A stretch of DNA of 7,165 nt from Acidobacteriota bacterium. Lineage in GTDB: Bacteria; Acidobacteriota; Vicinamibacteria; Vicinamibacterales; 2-12-FULL-66-21. The notes beneath the pieces were generated by a model. It searched no databases and was not told the origin of the DNA. It worked only from the letters and a program-made list of their open reading frames with translations. Of the stretch, positions 1 to 6,120 are shown one piece after another. Within the stretch, counting starts at the first letter, position 1, and each line of letters starts with the position of its first letter. The DNA is taken from positions 1-7,165 of the forward strand of contig JACDCA010000571.1 of NCBI GenBank assembly GCA_013694635.1, written 5' to 3'. Made by a program: the position numbers and the translations under genes.

Positions 1-2
1 TC

Positions 3-737
3 TCAGACACGCTGTTCGGCCCCGACGTCGATCCGACCGGCGAGATGATCCGCATCCGCAATCAGCCGTTCACGGTGGTCGGTGTGATGACCAGCAAGGG
101 ACAGTCGGCGATGGGTTCGGACCAGGACGACGTCATCTTCGCCCCGTACAGCACGATCATGAAGAAGCTGCAGGGCCAGCAGCACATCAACAGCATCACA
201 GTCTCGGCGGCGACCCCCGAGACCAAGCCGGTGGCCGACGCCATCACCGAAGTGCTGCGGACGCGTCACAAGCTGATGCCGGGGGACCCGGACGACTTCA
301 TGGTCCGTACGCTGGAAGAAATGGCGAGCGTCCGGTCGGAGACGGCGCGGACGATGGGCACGCTGCTCGCGGCCATTGCCGGGGTCTCGCTGCTCGTCGG
401 CGGGATCGGAATCATGAATATTATGCTCGTCTCCGTCACGGAGCGGACACGGGAGATCGGCCTCCGGATGGCGATCGGCGCCAGAGGTAAAGACGTCCTC
501 CTGCAATTCCTTGTGGAAGCGGTAGTTCTGAGTCTTTTCGGCGGGATCATCGGGATCGGTTTCGGCTTTGGACTTGCAGCTGCCGCGGAAGAGTTCCTCG
601 AATGGCCGACCACGATCCCGCCGAACGCCATCGGCATGGCGTTCGGGTTCGCGGCCGCCACCGGTGTGTTTTTCGGGTTCTACCCCGCGCGGAAGGCGGC
701 GCGGCTCGATCCGATCGAAGCACTTAGATTCGAATAA
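3..737 (+). CDS. MacB-family ABC transporter permease, C-terminal part (5' end outside window)
   Basis: This is the 3' part of a MacB/FtsX-type permease. The frame is already open at base 3 and reads into a periplasmic-domain end with an 'IRIRNQPFTVVGVM' strand, typical of the MacB_PCD region. The usual C-terminal FtsX module follows: a membrane helix around 'GTLLAAIAGVSLLVGGIGIMN', the cytoplasmic coupling motif 'VTERTREIGLRMAIGA', two more hydrophobic segments, and the ending 'YPARKAARLDPIEALRFE', a hallmark of these permeases. Family members sit in the inner membrane and work with a MacB-type ATPase. They move substrates by mechanotransmission, often in efflux or lipoprotein export; the substrate here cannot be told. 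The ATPase, any MacA-like adaptor and the true start lie to the left. A secreted protein follows 54 bp downstream on the same strand. The family call is firm, the role is not. Confidence 0.93.
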   Translation, partial: SDTLFGPDVDPTGEMIRIRNQPFTVVGVMTSKGQSAMGSDQDDVIFAPYSTIMKKLQGQQHINSITVSAATPETKPVADAITEVLRTRHKLMPGDPDDFMVRTLEEMASVRSETARTMGTLLAAIAGVSLLVGGIGIMNIMLVSVTERTREIGLRMAIGARGKDVLLQFLVEAVVLSLFGGIIGIGFGFGLAAAAEEFLEWPTTIPPNAIGMAFGFAAATGVFFGFYPARKAARLDPIEALRFE

Positions 738-771
738 TCGTCAGTCGCTAGTCGTGAGTCGTTAGTCGTCA
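737..771. repeat. Heptamer tandem array A (5 units, consensus GTCGTNA)
   Basis: Five consecutive 7-nt units run from the last base of the permease stop codon to just before the next gene's ribosome binding site. The units are ATCGTCA, GTCGCTA, GTCGTGA, GTCGTTA and GTCGTCA. Phase is kept exactly, and units differ mainly at positions 5 and 6. The array fills most of the 54-bp spacer. Its function is unknown; see the other three arrays in this window. Confidence 0.8.
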
Positions 772-779
772 ACATCCTC

Positions 780-785
780 AAGGAG
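780..785 (+). promoter_or_regulatory. Shine-Dalgarno site of the secreted-protein gene
   Basis: AAGGAG lies 6 nt before the ATG at 792. It is the best ribosome binding site on the + strand of this window and fixes the start of the gene. It comes directly after heptamer array A. Confidence 0.75.
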
Positions 786-791
786 TGAAAG

Positions 792-1298
792 ATGAAGCTG
801 GCAAGAGTAGGAATTATTGCGATCGCAGTGCTCGCGATCTCGAGCGTCGCGTTCGCGCAGAAGCCGGATTTCTCCGGCACATGGACCGTCGATACGTCGG
901 CGATGCCGGCGCCGGCGACCCCGCCCGCTGGCACTCCGCCCGCCGGTGAAGGTGCACGCGGCGGCGGACGCGGCATGATGGCCGGTCCGATGACCGTTGT
1001 GCACAAAGGTGACACGCTCACCATCGAGCGGATGCAAGGCGAAAACAAGATCGTGAGCGTGTATAAGCTCGATGGCACCGAGTCGGTGAACAAGATGATG
1101 GCGCAGGGGGCTGAGATCGAAACCAAGTCCATGGCCAAGTGGGATGGCAACAAGTTGATGATCAGCACCAAGCGGCCCGGCCAGGATGGCACCATGGTCG
1201 AGACCTCTCAGACATGGTGGCTCGACGGCGGTACGCTGACGGTCGAGAGCACCAACGCGCGCGGCACGCAGAAGCGCGTCTACAAGAAGACCACCTAA
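792..1298 (+). CDS. Small secreted protein of unknown function ('FSGTW' type)
   Basis: The 168-residue product begins with a clear Sec signal peptide: basic 'MKLAR', a hydrophobic core at about residues 7-20, and a likely cut after 'AFA' at residue 22. The mature protein starts 'QKPDFSGTWTVD'. That motif is common in lipocalin-like or beta-rich secreted proteins of Acidobacteriota; this is from familiarity with the family, not from a search. A low-complexity linker follows at residues 38-63, with a twice-repeated TPPAG (a 15-nt tandem duplication at 918-947) and then a Gly/Arg/Met stretch. The rest (67-168) alternates polar and hydrophobic residues as expected for beta-strands, with a 'TWWLDGGTLTVES' hairpin. 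There are no catalytic motifs and no cysteines. The ATG has a strong ribosome binding site. It may be co-transcribed with the permease, and a strong hairpin terminator follows. The protein is probably periplasmic; its function is not recognised. Confidence 0.88.
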   Translation: MKLARVGIIAIAVLAISSVAFAQKPDFSGTWTVDTSAMPAPATPPAGTPPAGEGARGGGRGMMAGPMTVVHKGDTLTIERMQGENKIVSVYKLDGTESVNKMMAQGAEIETKSMAKWDGNKLMISTKRPGQDGTMVETSQTWWLDGGTLTVESTNARGTQKRVYKKTT

Positions 1299-1333
1299 GA
1301 AACGACGAACTACGAACTAAGAACGTCGAACTC
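1299..1333. repeat. Heptamer tandem array B (5 units, consensus CGAACTA)
   Basis: The array starts at the first base after the stop codon of the secreted protein. The units are GAAACGA, CGAACTA, CGAACTA, AGAACGT and CGAACTC. Two adjacent units are identical and the outer ones have diverged. It ends 2 nt before the terminator hairpin. The unit differs from array A but has the same length and the same position directly after a stop codon. Confidence 0.75.
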
Positions 1334-1335
1334 TA

Positions 1336-1371
1336 AACACGGGGCCGGGCGAAAACGCCGGGCCCCGTGTT
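1336..1371 (+). terminator. Strong hairpin terminator in convergent spacer
   Basis: Arms 1336-1351 and 1356-1371 pair over 16 positions with a single mismatch, closed by an AAAA loop. The stem is very GC-rich (ACACGGGGCC against GGCCCCGTGT in its lower part). The + side is followed by only a short U-rich stretch (GTCTTT); on the - side the hairpin is followed by TTTAGAG. It lies between the + strand secreted-protein gene and the converging folK gene, so it could stop transcription from both sides. The weak U tract makes purely intrinsic termination less certain than the stem would suggest. Confidence 0.8.
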
Positions 1372-1378
1372 GTCTTTG

Positions 1379-1399
1379 CGCATCCCGCATCCCGCATTC
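1379..1399. repeat. Heptamer tandem array C (3 units, CGCATCC), overlapping the folK stop
   Basis: Two perfect CGCATCC units and one CGCATTC unit lie end to end. On the coding strand of folK the array reads as ATGCGGG repeats directly after TGA, and the last unit overlaps two bases of the stop codon. With array B it brackets the terminator hairpin. Confidence 0.7.
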
Positions 1400-1871
1400 A
1401 CCGGTTCTCATCTCGCAGGAGCCGTCGCAACAGCTCCGCCACCCGCATCCCGCTGACAGGATCCACGAGGTCCGGCCCGATCTCGGCGAGCGGGCCGAGG
1501 ACGAAGAAGCGCTCACGAAACCGCGGATGCGGCACTTCGAGGTCCGCCTCCGCGATCACCGCGTCCCCCGAAAGAATGAGATCGAGATCGAGCGTGCGGG
1601 CCGCGTTCGGCGCGCTGCGCTGCCGTCCGTACGCCTGCTCGATGGCGAGCAGCGACACCAGCAGCTCCCGGGGCGCCAGCTCGGTGTCGCCGATGGCCAC
1701 CGCGTTCAGATAGAGGTTCTGATCCTCGACGCCCTCGCCGACCGGCCAGGTCTCGATCGTGTCGGCGATGCGGAAGTTGGAGAGGAGCGCGGATAGGCGC
1801 GCGGCTGCGAAGGCAATGGCCTCCGCGCGGTTGCCCAGGTTGCTACCGATGGCAATGGCGACGGTGGTCAC
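1398..1871 (-). CDS. folK: 2-amino-4-hydroxy-6-hydroxymethyldihydropteridine pyrophosphokinase (HPPK)
   Basis: This cytoplasmic enzyme transfers pyrophosphate from ATP to 6-hydroxymethyl-7,8-dihydropterin in folate synthesis. The 157-residue length is typical. Visible family motifs are 'IAIGSNLGNR' (residues 6-15), 'YLNAV' (54-58), 'YGRQR' (81-85), 'RTLDLDLIL' (92-100) and 'PHPRFRERFFVLGPLAEI' (114-131). D95 and D97 are the Mg2+ ligands, and R92, H115 and R121 match key E. coli HPPK residues even in numbering. The loop before R92 is one residue shorter and lacks the E. coli Trp. The start is GTG at 1869-1871, preceded two codons upstream by an in-frame TAG, so no longer form is possible. There is no clear Shine-Dalgarno site; heptamer array D occupies the upstream gap. 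No other folate gene is in view. It is the last gene of the - strand run. Confidence 0.96.
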   Translation of the reverse strand: MTTVAIAIGSNLGNRAEAIAFAAARLSALLSNFRIADTIETWPVGEGVEDQNLYLNAVAIGDTELAPRELLVSLLAIEQAYGRQRSAPNAARTLDLDLILSGDAVIAEADLEVPHPRFRERFFVLGPLAEIGPDLVDPVSGMRVAELLRRLLRDENR

Positions 1872-1921
1872 GTGCTAGGTGCTTACGTGCGAACGTGCGA
1901 TGGGCGTACGTGCGAGGTGGC
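1870..1921. repeat. Degenerate 7-8-nt tandem array D (GCACNTN on the - strand)
   Basis: On the coding (-) strand this fills the whole gap between the stop of the upstream gene (1922-1924) and the folK GTG. Units of 7 or 8 nt include GCACCTC, GCACGTAC, GCCCATC, GCACGTTC, GCACGTAA and GCACCTA, and the next GCAC runs into the start codon. On the + strand it appears as repeated ACGTGCG. It is less regular than arrays A-C because unit length varies. One unit supplies the in-frame TAG two codons before the folK start. Confidence 0.65.
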
Positions 1922-2410
1922 TTATTCGACCCACCGGGTTGGCAGGACGACTCCGGGGGTGCCGGCGCTGTCGGGGCGGCGGCCGAGGAGGTCCTGGCGG
2001 CCGGCGAGCGCCTGCTCGAAGAACCGCAGCTGCTCGAGGGTTTCGCCGAGGATCACCTTGAGCAGCGAGCGGTGACGCGCGTTGGGGAGCGCCTCCATAC
2101 GCGGCGTCCAGCGTTCCACGAACTTGCTGGCGGCGTCGCGGTCCGCGGTCATCACCGAGCGCTGCGCGTCGTCACCGTTGCCCGCGGGCGTGAGGTCGGG
2201 GACGGGCTGTTCTTCGGGCGTGCCGCCGAGGTCGACGATCGCGTCCTGCAGCCACCGGACGTGCATGTCGTCGCGATTGATGACGTACTGGTAGGTGTTA
2301 TTGAAGTTGTAATCGGTGACGTGCCGGGCCGCGGCGACGTGGCGGTTCCGCACGGTCAGCTTGTCGCGATAGAACGCGGTGACGAAGTCGCGCAGCTCGC
2401 CGGCCGTCAA
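1922..2410 (-). CDS. Probable ferritin-like four-helix protein, function unknown
   Basis: From the TTG at 2408-2410 the product has 162 residues and looks all-helical, with helices at about 4-31, 36-63, 85-107 and 110-138 and a disordered tail. The second helix, 'YVINRDDMHVRWLQDAIVDLGGTP', has the 'H..wL...i..LGG' look of ferritin-like and rubrerythrin-like proteins, but DxxH (47-50) stands where ExxH is usual. The last helix holds E123 and E126 ('ETLEQLRFFEQAL'). H24 and H30 are other possible ligands. A complete di-iron set is not evident. There is no signal peptide. The TTG overlaps the TGA of the DksA-like gene (TTGA), with AAGGA 12 nt upstream, which suggests translational coupling. A GTG at 2450-2452 would add 14 residues inside the upstream gene but has no ribosome binding site. 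A DinB-like bundle is the main alternative. The gene is likely real; the fold is an inference. Confidence 0.72.
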   Translation of the reverse strand: MTAGELRDFVTAFYRDKLTVRNRHVAAARHVTDYNFNNTYQYVINRDDMHVRWLQDAIVDLGGTPEEQPVPDLTPAGNGDDAQRSVMTADRDAASKFVERWTPRMEALPNARHRSLLKVILGETLEQLRFFEQALAGRQDLLGRRPDSAGTPGVVLPTRWVE

Positions 2411-2760
2411 GCGCTCTGTTTTTCCTTGCACGTAATGCAGACGCGCGTCCACGGGATCGCGTTGAGACGCGCCGGCGCGATCGGCTCGCCGCAGTCGCGG
2501 CAGACCCCGTAGGTGCCCTTCTCCATCCTGAAGAGCGCTTCCTCGATCGCCTGCAGGATCTTCGCGTCGGTCTGCTTCAGTTTGAGCTGGATGTGGACTT
2601 CGTTGTTCCCGCTCGCCTGGTCCGCCAGGTCACCCTGGCGCGTATTCATCTCGGTGGAGGCCTGCAGCGGCTTGGTCGCGCCGCCGGCCGCGAGGATCTC
2701 ACCACGCTTGCGCAGCAGCTGTTCCTTGTATGGCGACAGGTCTGTTTCGGCTTCGGCCAT
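2407..2760 (-). CDS. DksA/TraR-family C4 zinc-finger protein
   Basis: This 117-residue protein belongs to the family that binds the RNA polymerase secondary channel and, with ppGpp in the case of DksA, changes transcription at stringent-response promoters. It has a helical N-terminal region (residues 8-25), then 'DLADQAS' (44-50), matching the D-x-x-D-x-A tip motif of the DksA coiled coil, then a second long helix (54-81). The zinc finger follows: C87-x2-C90, 17 residues, C108-x2-C111. All four cysteines and both tip aspartates are present, so it could be functional. It is shorter than E. coli DksA (151 aa), like many DksA-like proteins outside the enterics. The ATG at 2758-2760 begins 'MAEAETDLSPYKEQ'; a longer reading would run into the end of the permease gene. 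There is no Shine-Dalgarno site, only TTTTTTGCCC before the ATG. The downstream ferritin-like gene overlaps its stop. Confidence 0.93.
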   Translation of the reverse strand: MAEAETDLSPYKEQLLRKRGEILAAGGATKPLQASTEMNTRQGDLADQASGNNEVHIQLKLKQTDAKILQAIEEALFRMEKGTYGVCRDCGEPIAPARLNAIPWTRVCITCKEKQSA

Positions 2761-2771
2761 GGGCAAAAAAT

Positions 2772-2780
2772 ATCTTAGCA
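2772..2780 (-). promoter_or_regulatory. Candidate extended -10 promoter for the DksA-like gene
   Basis: On the - strand the 37-bp gap contains TGCTAAGAT, a good match to an extended -10 element (TGN-TANNNT). It ends 11 nt before the ATG, so transcription would begin about 4-5 nt before the start codon. No convincing -35 is seen, which extended -10 promoters do not strictly need. The AT-rich patch (TAAGATATTTTTT) stands out in an otherwise GC-rich region. The absence of a Shine-Dalgarno site fits a nearly leaderless message. Confidence 0.35.
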
Positions 2781-2797
2781 GAAACCGTGCACCCGGC

Positions 2798-5386
2798 CTA
2801 CTCCGCCCGCAGCGTCGCGAGCGGCTTCTTGCGCAGCACGTCGGCGCTGGCAATCACGCCGATTACCGCGACCAGCACCATCGTGACGAGCGCGCCGCCG
2901 ATCAGCAGCAGCGGCGCCGGACGCCAGTCGATCTCGAACACATAACGGCACACGGCCCAGCTCAGAACCAGTGCGCCGGCCGCGCCAATCGCGCCCGCCA
3001 GCAGGCCGAGCGTCGTGTACTCCCCGGCCAGCATCGCCGACAGCGTCTTCGTACTGGCCCCGAGCGTCCTCAGGATCGCCGCCTCGTAGACACGCTGAAA
3101 CTTCGTCATCGCGACCGCGCCGATGAGGATCAGCACGCCTCCGAACAGCGCGATGCCGCCAACGATCGAGATCGCCAGCGTGACGTTCTCGACGATTCCC
3201 TGTACCGAGGCGACGACGTCCCTGACGTCGATCGCGGAAATATTGGGGAACGACTCCACCAGGTCGTGCTGCATCGCGGCACGGGCCGTGGGCGCGTCAG
3301 GTGCGCGGACGAGCCCGATGTAGGTGTGCGGCGCGGCCGACAGCGGCCCCGGACGAAAGACGAACATGAAGCCGCCGTTCCGCGAGTCTTCCCATTCGAC
3401 GTCGCGCACGCTCGTCACTCGCGCCTGCACGACTCGCCCCAGCACGTCGAACCGCATCAGGTCGCCGACGCCGATCGAGAACCGCTCGTGGATGCTGCGC
3501 TCGATCGACACCTGGAGCTCGGGGGCAGCGCGCGGCTGGACGCCTTGCCCGCTCCAGAACTCTCCGTCGATCACGGTCTCGTTGGCCTCGAGGTGATCGC
3601 GGTAAGTAATGACGTACTCACGCGCCAGAGAGCCGCGCCCGCGCACGTCCTGGAAGTTGTCGAGATTGACTTCCCTGCCGCGCACGCCGGTCACACGCGC
3701 GCGAAGAACCGGAATGAGGCGCGCCGGCGCCGACCCCGGCGCGATGCGGTCTGCAAGAAAGGCCCGCACTCGTTCGACCTGGTCCTGCTGGATGTCGATC
3801 AGGAACATGTCGGCCCCCCCCCTGTCGAGCTCGAGGGAGAATTCGTCGAGCAGGTTGCTCTGCAGCGCCCGCACGCCCAGCACGAAGAACGTTCCGAGTC
3901 CGACCGCCAGAAGCACGACCCGCGTCTGGTTGCCCGGGCGTCTCAGGCCCAGCACGGCGTGGCGCAGCGCGAAAATTCGCGTGCGCGCGAGCGGCCGCAC
4001 GGCCCTCACCATCAACGCGCCAGCCCCCAGGAGAAGAAGTGCGACACCGGCAAATCCACCGCAAACGATCAGCCCGACGCGCACCGATGCGGCCTGCCAT
4101 GAAGCAATCCCCACGAGCGCGGCGCTGACGACCACCGCCGCCGATACCTGGAGCCAGTCGATGGCGCGGACACGGTCCCGCCATTGGGCGAACGCGAACG
4201 GCGGCACGGTCACGATGGAGGGATCCCCACCTCGCAACAGCAGGAGTGGCCTGACGCGCCGGACCTCGAGCAGTGGAACGAGCGAGAACAGCAGCGACAC
4301 CAGCAGGCCTACCGCCAGCCCCTGCATGACCGCCGACCCGGTGAGGGCCAGCGCCTGGCCGCCAAGCGCCGACGTCATCGAGTCAGGGATCGCACGCAGC
4401 GCGATCGCCGCCAGTCCGATACCGAGCGCGCTGCCGGTCAACCCGAGCAGGAGCACCTGCGCCACATACGTGGCCAGCACCTGCCTGGTCGTCGCGCCGA
4501 GGCACTTCAGGATCGCGATGCTCCGGATCTTCTGCTTGACGAACACGCGGGTGACGCTCCACACCCCGATGCCGCCGAGCACGACGATCACGAAGCCGAC
4601 GAGGCTGAGGTAATTCTCCGCCCGCGCCATGTCTTCGCTGATGTTGTCCTCCGTCGACCGGTAGGACCGCGCGTTGACGAACCGGTCGCCGAAGTCGCGG
4701 CGCAGCGTGCGCGTCAACGACTCGACACCTGCCGGCTCGACGCGCAGAAGTAGCTGGTAGCTCGCGCGGCTGCCGAACGCAAGCAGACCGCTGCGCTGCA
4801 GGTCGGCGTGGTCGACGAATACGCGGGACCCGAAGGTGAACGCGCCGGTGCGCCGGCCGGGCTCCTTCGAAAGCACCGCGCGGACGGTGAACGGCTGCCC
4901 CCCGATGAGGAGGGCGTCACCCTGTTTGATGCCCAGCTGCGCGAGCAGTTCCGGCCGCGCGATCGCTCCGCGGTCCCGGAGCAGGTCGTGCGAGTACGGC
5001 AGCCCCCCTTCGAGCTCGATCTGCCCGTAGAACGGAAACGCAGCCTGGACGCCCCTCAACTCCACCATTCTCGCCACGCCACGCCCGGCCGCACGCACCA
5101 TCGTCGCGGTCTCGATCGCCTCCGTCCGGTCGAGCACCGAGGGCTGCGCCAGTCGCTCTTCGATCTGCCGGCGGACATCCGGATCCCACGAGCGGTTCGT
5201 ACTGACAATGACGTCCGACGCGATCATGGCGCGCGCTTCGCGCACGAGCTCGCCGCGTACGCTCTGGATCACCGACCGGAGGGCGACGATCGCCCCCACG
5301 CCGATGGCGACGCAGACGAAGAAGAAGACGAGTCGCCGCCACGACGCGCGCAACTCCCGGACGGTCATGCGGACGACGAACCGCAT
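2798..5386 (-). CDS. ybbP: YbbP-like FtsX-family ABC transporter permease
   Basis: This is a large inner-membrane permease of 862 residues; E. coli YbbP has about 800. It has the duplicated FtsX layout: TM1 at about 18-36, a large periplasmic domain (40-255), FtsX module one with TMs at about 260-282, 305-332 and 352-376, and central helices at about 412-431, 438-464 and 487-508. A second periplasmic domain (510-730) and FtsX module two (738-762, 787-815, 826-848) follow. Both modules carry the cytoplasmic coupling motif: 'RSIAILKCLGATTRQV' (288-303) and 'EAAILRTLGASTKTL' (768-782). The C-terminus 'SADVLRKKPLATLRAE' is typical. The ATG is 2 nt after the stop of the ATPase gene, so the two should form one transporter. 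Family members of this size act on lipids, lipoproteins or hydrophobic compounds; the substrate is unknown. A run of nine G (3814-3822 on the + strand as C) lies in frame near residues 522-524. Confidence 0.94.
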   Translation of the reverse strand: MRFVVRMTVRELRASWRRLVFFFVCVAIGVGAIVALRSVIQSVRGELVREARAMIASDVIVSTNRSWDPDVRRQIEERLAQPSVLDRTEAIETATMVRAAGRGVARMVELRGVQAAFPFYGQIELEGGLPYSHDLLRDRGAIARPELLAQLGIKQGDALLIGGQPFTVRAVLSKEPGRRTGAFTFGSRVFVDHADLQRSGLLAFGSRASYQLLLRVEPAGVESLTRTLRRDFGDRFVNARSYRSTEDNISEDMARAENYLSLVGFVIVVLGGIGVWSVTRVFVKQKIRSIAILKCLGATTRQVLATYVAQVLLLGLTGSALGIGLAAIALRAIPDSMTSALGGQALALTGSAVMQGLAVGLLVSLLFSLVPLLEVRRVRPLLLLRGGDPSIVTVPPFAFAQWRDRVRAIDWLQVSAAVVVSAALVGIASWQAASVRVGLIVCGGFAGVALLLLGAGALMVRAVRPLARTRIFALRHAVLGLRRPGNQTRVVLLAVGLGTFFVLGVRALQSNLLDEFSLELDRGGADMFLIDIQQDQVERVRAFLADRIAPGSAPARLIPVLRARVTGVRGREVNLDNFQDVRGRGSLAREYVITYRDHLEANETVIDGEFWSGQGVQPRAAPELQVSIERSIHERFSIGVGDLMRFDVLGRVVQARVTSVRDVEWEDSRNGGFMFVFRPGPLSAAPHTYIGLVRAPDAPTARAAMQHDLVESFPNISAIDVRDVVASVQGIVENVTLAISIVGGIALFGGVLILIGAVAMTKFQRVYEAAILRTLGASTKTLSAMLAGEYTTLGLLAGAIGAAGALVLSWAVCRYVFEIDWRPAPLLLIGGALVTMVLVAVIGVIASADVLRKKPLATLRAE

Positions 5387-5388
5387 GG

Positions 5389-6120
5389 CTAGCCGACGCC
5401 TTCCTTTGCCTCTACGTCAGCCGCGGCCACGTCATCGGCGGGCTTCCGGCTCACGGTCCTGGTCTCGACCACGCGGCCGTCCCGCAGCGCAATGCTGATG
5501 TCGGCGCGCGCCGCGAGTTCCGGATCGTGCGTCACGAGCACCAGCGTCGTGTTGCGCGATCGATTGATATTGAGCAACAGCTCGATGATGGTGTGGCCGG
5601 TCGCCGTGTCAAGATTGCCGGTCGGTTCGTCCGCCAGGAGCAGCGGCGGATCGTTGGCGAGCGCGCGGGCGATGGCGACGCGCTGCTGCTCCCCGCCGGA
5701 AAGCTGCGAGGGGTAATGGTGCGAGCGATCGGTCAACCCTACTTCGGCGAGGAGCGCGGACGCGCGCGTGGCGCCATCACGCGCGCCGGCGATCTCCATC
5801 GGCACGAGGACGTTCTCGTACGCGGTGAGCGACGGCAGGAGATGAAAGAACTGGAAGACGAACCCGATGCGGGTCCCCCGCAGACCCGCGAGTGCGTCTT
5901 CGCCGAGCGACGTGATGTCGATGCCGTCGATCAGGATCGTCCCTGCCGTCGGCGCATCGAGTCCTGCAACCAGCCCGAGCAGCGTCGACTTGCCGCTGCC
6001 TGACGGGCCGGTGACGGCCGCCACCGTGCCGTGCCGGATGATGAGATCGAGCGGATGAAGGATCGTGAGTGTGCCGGTGCCGCTCGGCACCGACTTGGTG
6101 ACGCCGCGCAGCTCGATCAT
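5389..6120 (-). CDS. ybbA: YbbA-like ABC transporter ATP-binding protein
   Basis: This is a LolD/MacB/YbbA-type ATPase of 243 residues that should energise the adjacent YbbP-like permease. All motifs are intact: Walker A 'GPSGSGKST' (38-46), Q-loop Q90 in 'FVFQFFHLLPSLTAYENV', signature 'LSGGEQQ' (140-146), Walker B 'LLLADEP' (160-166), D-loop 'NLD' (169-171) and switch H198. The 'FHLLPSLTAYENVLVPMEI' stretch after the Q-loop is diagnostic of the subfamily that serves FtsX-type permeases. The ATG at 6118-6120 overlaps the TGA of the esterase gene as ATGA, and there is no strong Shine-Dalgarno site, so translation is probably coupled. The C-terminal tail from about residue 222 is polar and Ala/Glu-rich, likely disordered. 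A longer reading to 6165 is possible but would overlap the esterase gene further and add unrelated sequence. Confidence 0.95.
   Translation of the reverse strand: MIELRGVTKSVPSGTGTLTILHPLDLIIRHGTVAAVTGPSGSGKSTLLGLVAGLDAPTAGTILIDGIDITSLGEDALAGLRGTRIGFVFQFFHLLPSLTAYENVLVPMEIAGARDGATRASALLAEVGLTDRSHHYPSQLSGGEQQRVAIARALANDPPLLLADEPTGNLDTATGHTIIELLLNINRSRNTTLVLVTHDPELAARADISIALRDGRVVETRTVSRKPADDVAAADVEAKEGVG

Noticed and set aside
3..737. Pairing of the left-edge MacB-type permease with the YbbA-like ATPase at the right
   Set aside because: They are on opposite strands and more than 4 kb apart, with a terminator between. The ATPase has its own permease 2 nt away, and MacB-type permeases normally have their own ATPase next to or fused with them.
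1379..1399. Short direct repeats considered as a CRISPR remnant
   Set aside because: The units are 7 nt with no spacers. Neither these nor the other arrays have the 23-50 nt repeat and spacer pattern, and there are no cas genes.
2513..4102. A 529-codon open frame on the + strand across the permease gene
   Set aside because: Its product is Arg/His/Asp-rich low-complexity sequence without motifs and is antisense to the well-supported YbbP-like and DksA-like genes. High GC keeps the frame open by chance.
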